A stretch of 64,000 nt of DNA, taken from Bacteroidota bacterium. GTDB taxonomy: Bacteria; Bacteroidota; Bacteroidia; Bacteroidales; SKPS01. Both the position numbers and the translations under genes were made by a program. Within the stretch, counting starts at the first letter, position 1. The number at the start of each line of letters is the position of its first letter. The notes below the pieces were generated by a model. That model saw only the letters and a list, made by a program, of their open reading frames with translations. It was not told the DNA's origin and made no database searches. Positions 63,801-64,000 of the stretch are shown here, piece after piece. The stretch lies in contig JAKLII010000002.1 in the NCBI GenBank assembly GCA_022709695.1, forward strand, positions 472,955-536,954, written 5' to 3'.

Positions 63801-64000
63801 GAATATCCGCAACGGGAACAGTTTTGTGGTGATCAACAGCGAACTGAGGATGCCCGTTTTCAGGTATTTTCTGAACCGGCCCCTGCGCAACAATTTCCTG
63901 AACCATTTTCAGGTGATCGCATTTGGAGACCTGGGTACTGCCTGGACCGGGCCTGATCCCTGGTCGGAGAAAAATGCGCTGTACACCCAGGTGGTTGAAC
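60868..64000 (+). CDS. TolB-like / BamA-like barrel fusion protein, C-terminus cut by window edge
   Basis: At least 1044 residues, open to the window edge, from the GTG at 60868. GTG is chosen because the only nearby ATG falls inside the signal peptide (L-L-L-L-W-M-A-F-P-A-F-S-Q). The N-terminal part (about 60-300) resembles a peptidase MA-like fold (I-Q-F-I-I-F-N-N; G-T-K-I-F-L-Y-F-D-G) but has no HExxH. A TolB/WD40-type propeller follows (about 310-560; V-S-P-D-G-R-Y-A-A-F), then a Lys/Gln-rich linker. The C-terminal part has Y-Y-M-G-G-V-D and N-S-E-L-R-M-P-V-F-R, as in Omp85/BamA-like barrels. This composite family is Bacteroidota-specific; its role is probably in outer-membrane assembly or export, but it is unproven. 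Confidence 0.8.
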   Translation, partial: MKKLEKRRKNNRRFSGRKWVISLLLLWMAFPAFSQFYNGSQLTFGKNRVQYNVDRFWTHYRYARFDTYFYMGGKEYALYTARYAMEVMPDMEEQLDYSLSEKIQFIIFNNLSELKESNIGLLSDATYNIGGVTYIVGTKIFLYFDGSYIHLENQIRKGLAQVMVNELLYGSEIASQMKNSTLISFPEWYLNGLISYLGEEWNVETDNFVRDGVLTGKYRNFNSLTGEDAVYAGHSVWKYVADKYGAGSIPNILYMTKVSRQINNGFLYVIGVPFKTLSKEWMEYFSNEYFRYDEDRLFPSGKEMPVKQRRDMAVTTVKVSPDGRYAAFVTQQSGKYRIMLYDGETGRTKRLFRRGHKLDQKVDYSYPLLAWHPSSKLFTFLIEEKGYPWLYSYTLEEDLLEKDIMSDFQKITSYAFSQNGELLVMSAVQRGQSDIFVYSRSSRTSEAITRDVYDDYTPHFLDEGARIIFSSNRPGDTLVPDRITARIDTFRLIDRMPYTDIFVYDFQRRSPVLRRITSTPDYSEHQPSEYQQGYMMYLSEENGILNRHLARFDSTVAYIDTITHYNYFTESFPVTNYRRSLLSAEVNRPGGEMTELIHYSGKFHILRSEAEDARLIRGVTMTNTTFRMQQLASGRGSIVPKSKPKEQTQERQQEGQAKRRFVNVRQQQEVPVDTTVTEKENPAVQPLPVQKSLFRGGHTLFFIPKERVYEVAFSINQLVSQVDLGYINSAYQTFTGGGQPIYINPGINSYFRLGLTDLLEDYRITGGVRISFNLQNNEYFLSFEDLKNRWDKQIILHRKSLESFTEYSIIRSLSHEVHYLIKYPFSNVFSVRNGLILRLDKDVFLGTDLNNLERLDLFNAWLTGRSELIFDNSRERGMNTLFGSRGKLFGEYYQKINDLDQHMIILGGDYRYYLPIHRTFIWANRIAGSTSFGNNRLMYYMGGVDNWLLPRFNNDINIDREQNWTYQTLATNMRGFEQNIRNGNSFVVINSELRMPVFRYFLNRPLRNNFLNHFQVIAFGDLGTAWTGPDPWSEKNALYTQVVE

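Overview
The window reads as a chromosomal segment of a free-living member of the Bacteroidota, probably Bacteroidales-like. Three lines of evidence support this. Many genes are preceded by the Bacteroidota-type -7 element TAnnTTTG. Large secreted proteins end in type IX secretion (T9SS) sorting domains. There are Bacteroidota-typical families: a gingipain-like C25 protease with SprB-type repeats, a giant alpha-2-macroglobulin, and a TolB/BamA-like fusion. Base composition is moderate, except for one clearly AT-rich block at about 9.47-14.4 kb. I cannot name a genus.

Layout. 1-4.4 kb: two leftward surface proteins (a beta-helix protein cut by the left edge, and a LamG protein with a T9SS tail). 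4.6-8.8 kb: small housekeeping and envelope genes and an S9 prolyl oligopeptidase-family peptidase. 8.8-9.4 kb: a non-coding repeat zone with four 68-bp tandem copies and a mosaic of short palindromes. 9.47-14.4 kb: an AT-rich block of six single genes, all leftward (lipocalin, small barrel protein, NAD(P)-binding reductase, methyltransferase, two unknown exported proteins). Several of their spacers fold into long nested inverted repeats resembling integron attC sites, so the block may be an integrase-less cassette array. 14.7-20.8 kb: a 2038-residue alpha-2-macroglobulin. 21.0-27.9 kb: two more beta-helix surface proteins, the second split from its sorting domain by a frameshift.

27.9-31.8 kb is a conserved housekeeping run: DUF177/YceD, rpmF, plsX, fabH, then trpS. 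It is followed by a dicarboxylate/amino-acid symporter, a beta-helix protein, an ECF sigma factor with its putative anti-sigma factor, a stand-alone protein resembling the periplasmic part of DUF2723 proteins, aldehyde dehydrogenase plus adenine deaminase, an ArsR regulator, a radical SAM protein with a small helical-repeat protein, a TauE-type permease, a DPP III-like metallopeptidase, an M28 peptidase, gpsA, an OmpA-family protein, a DUF1801 protein, a glycosyltransferase, dprA, a LytTR regulator, metG, an M23 peptidase, folB, tRNA-Cys, an adenosine deaminase-family enzyme, the C25 protease, and a right-edge-truncated TolB/BamA-like protein.

Together the genes suggest a protein- and peptide-degrading lifestyle. 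There are five peptidases (S9, M49-like, M28, M23, C25), a carboxylate/amino-acid symporter and two purine-base or nucleoside deaminases. Large T9SS cargo proteins sit at the cell surface. The most unusual material is non-coding: the attC-like spacers, the palindrome mosaic, and families of degenerate low-complexity words recurring between unrelated genes.
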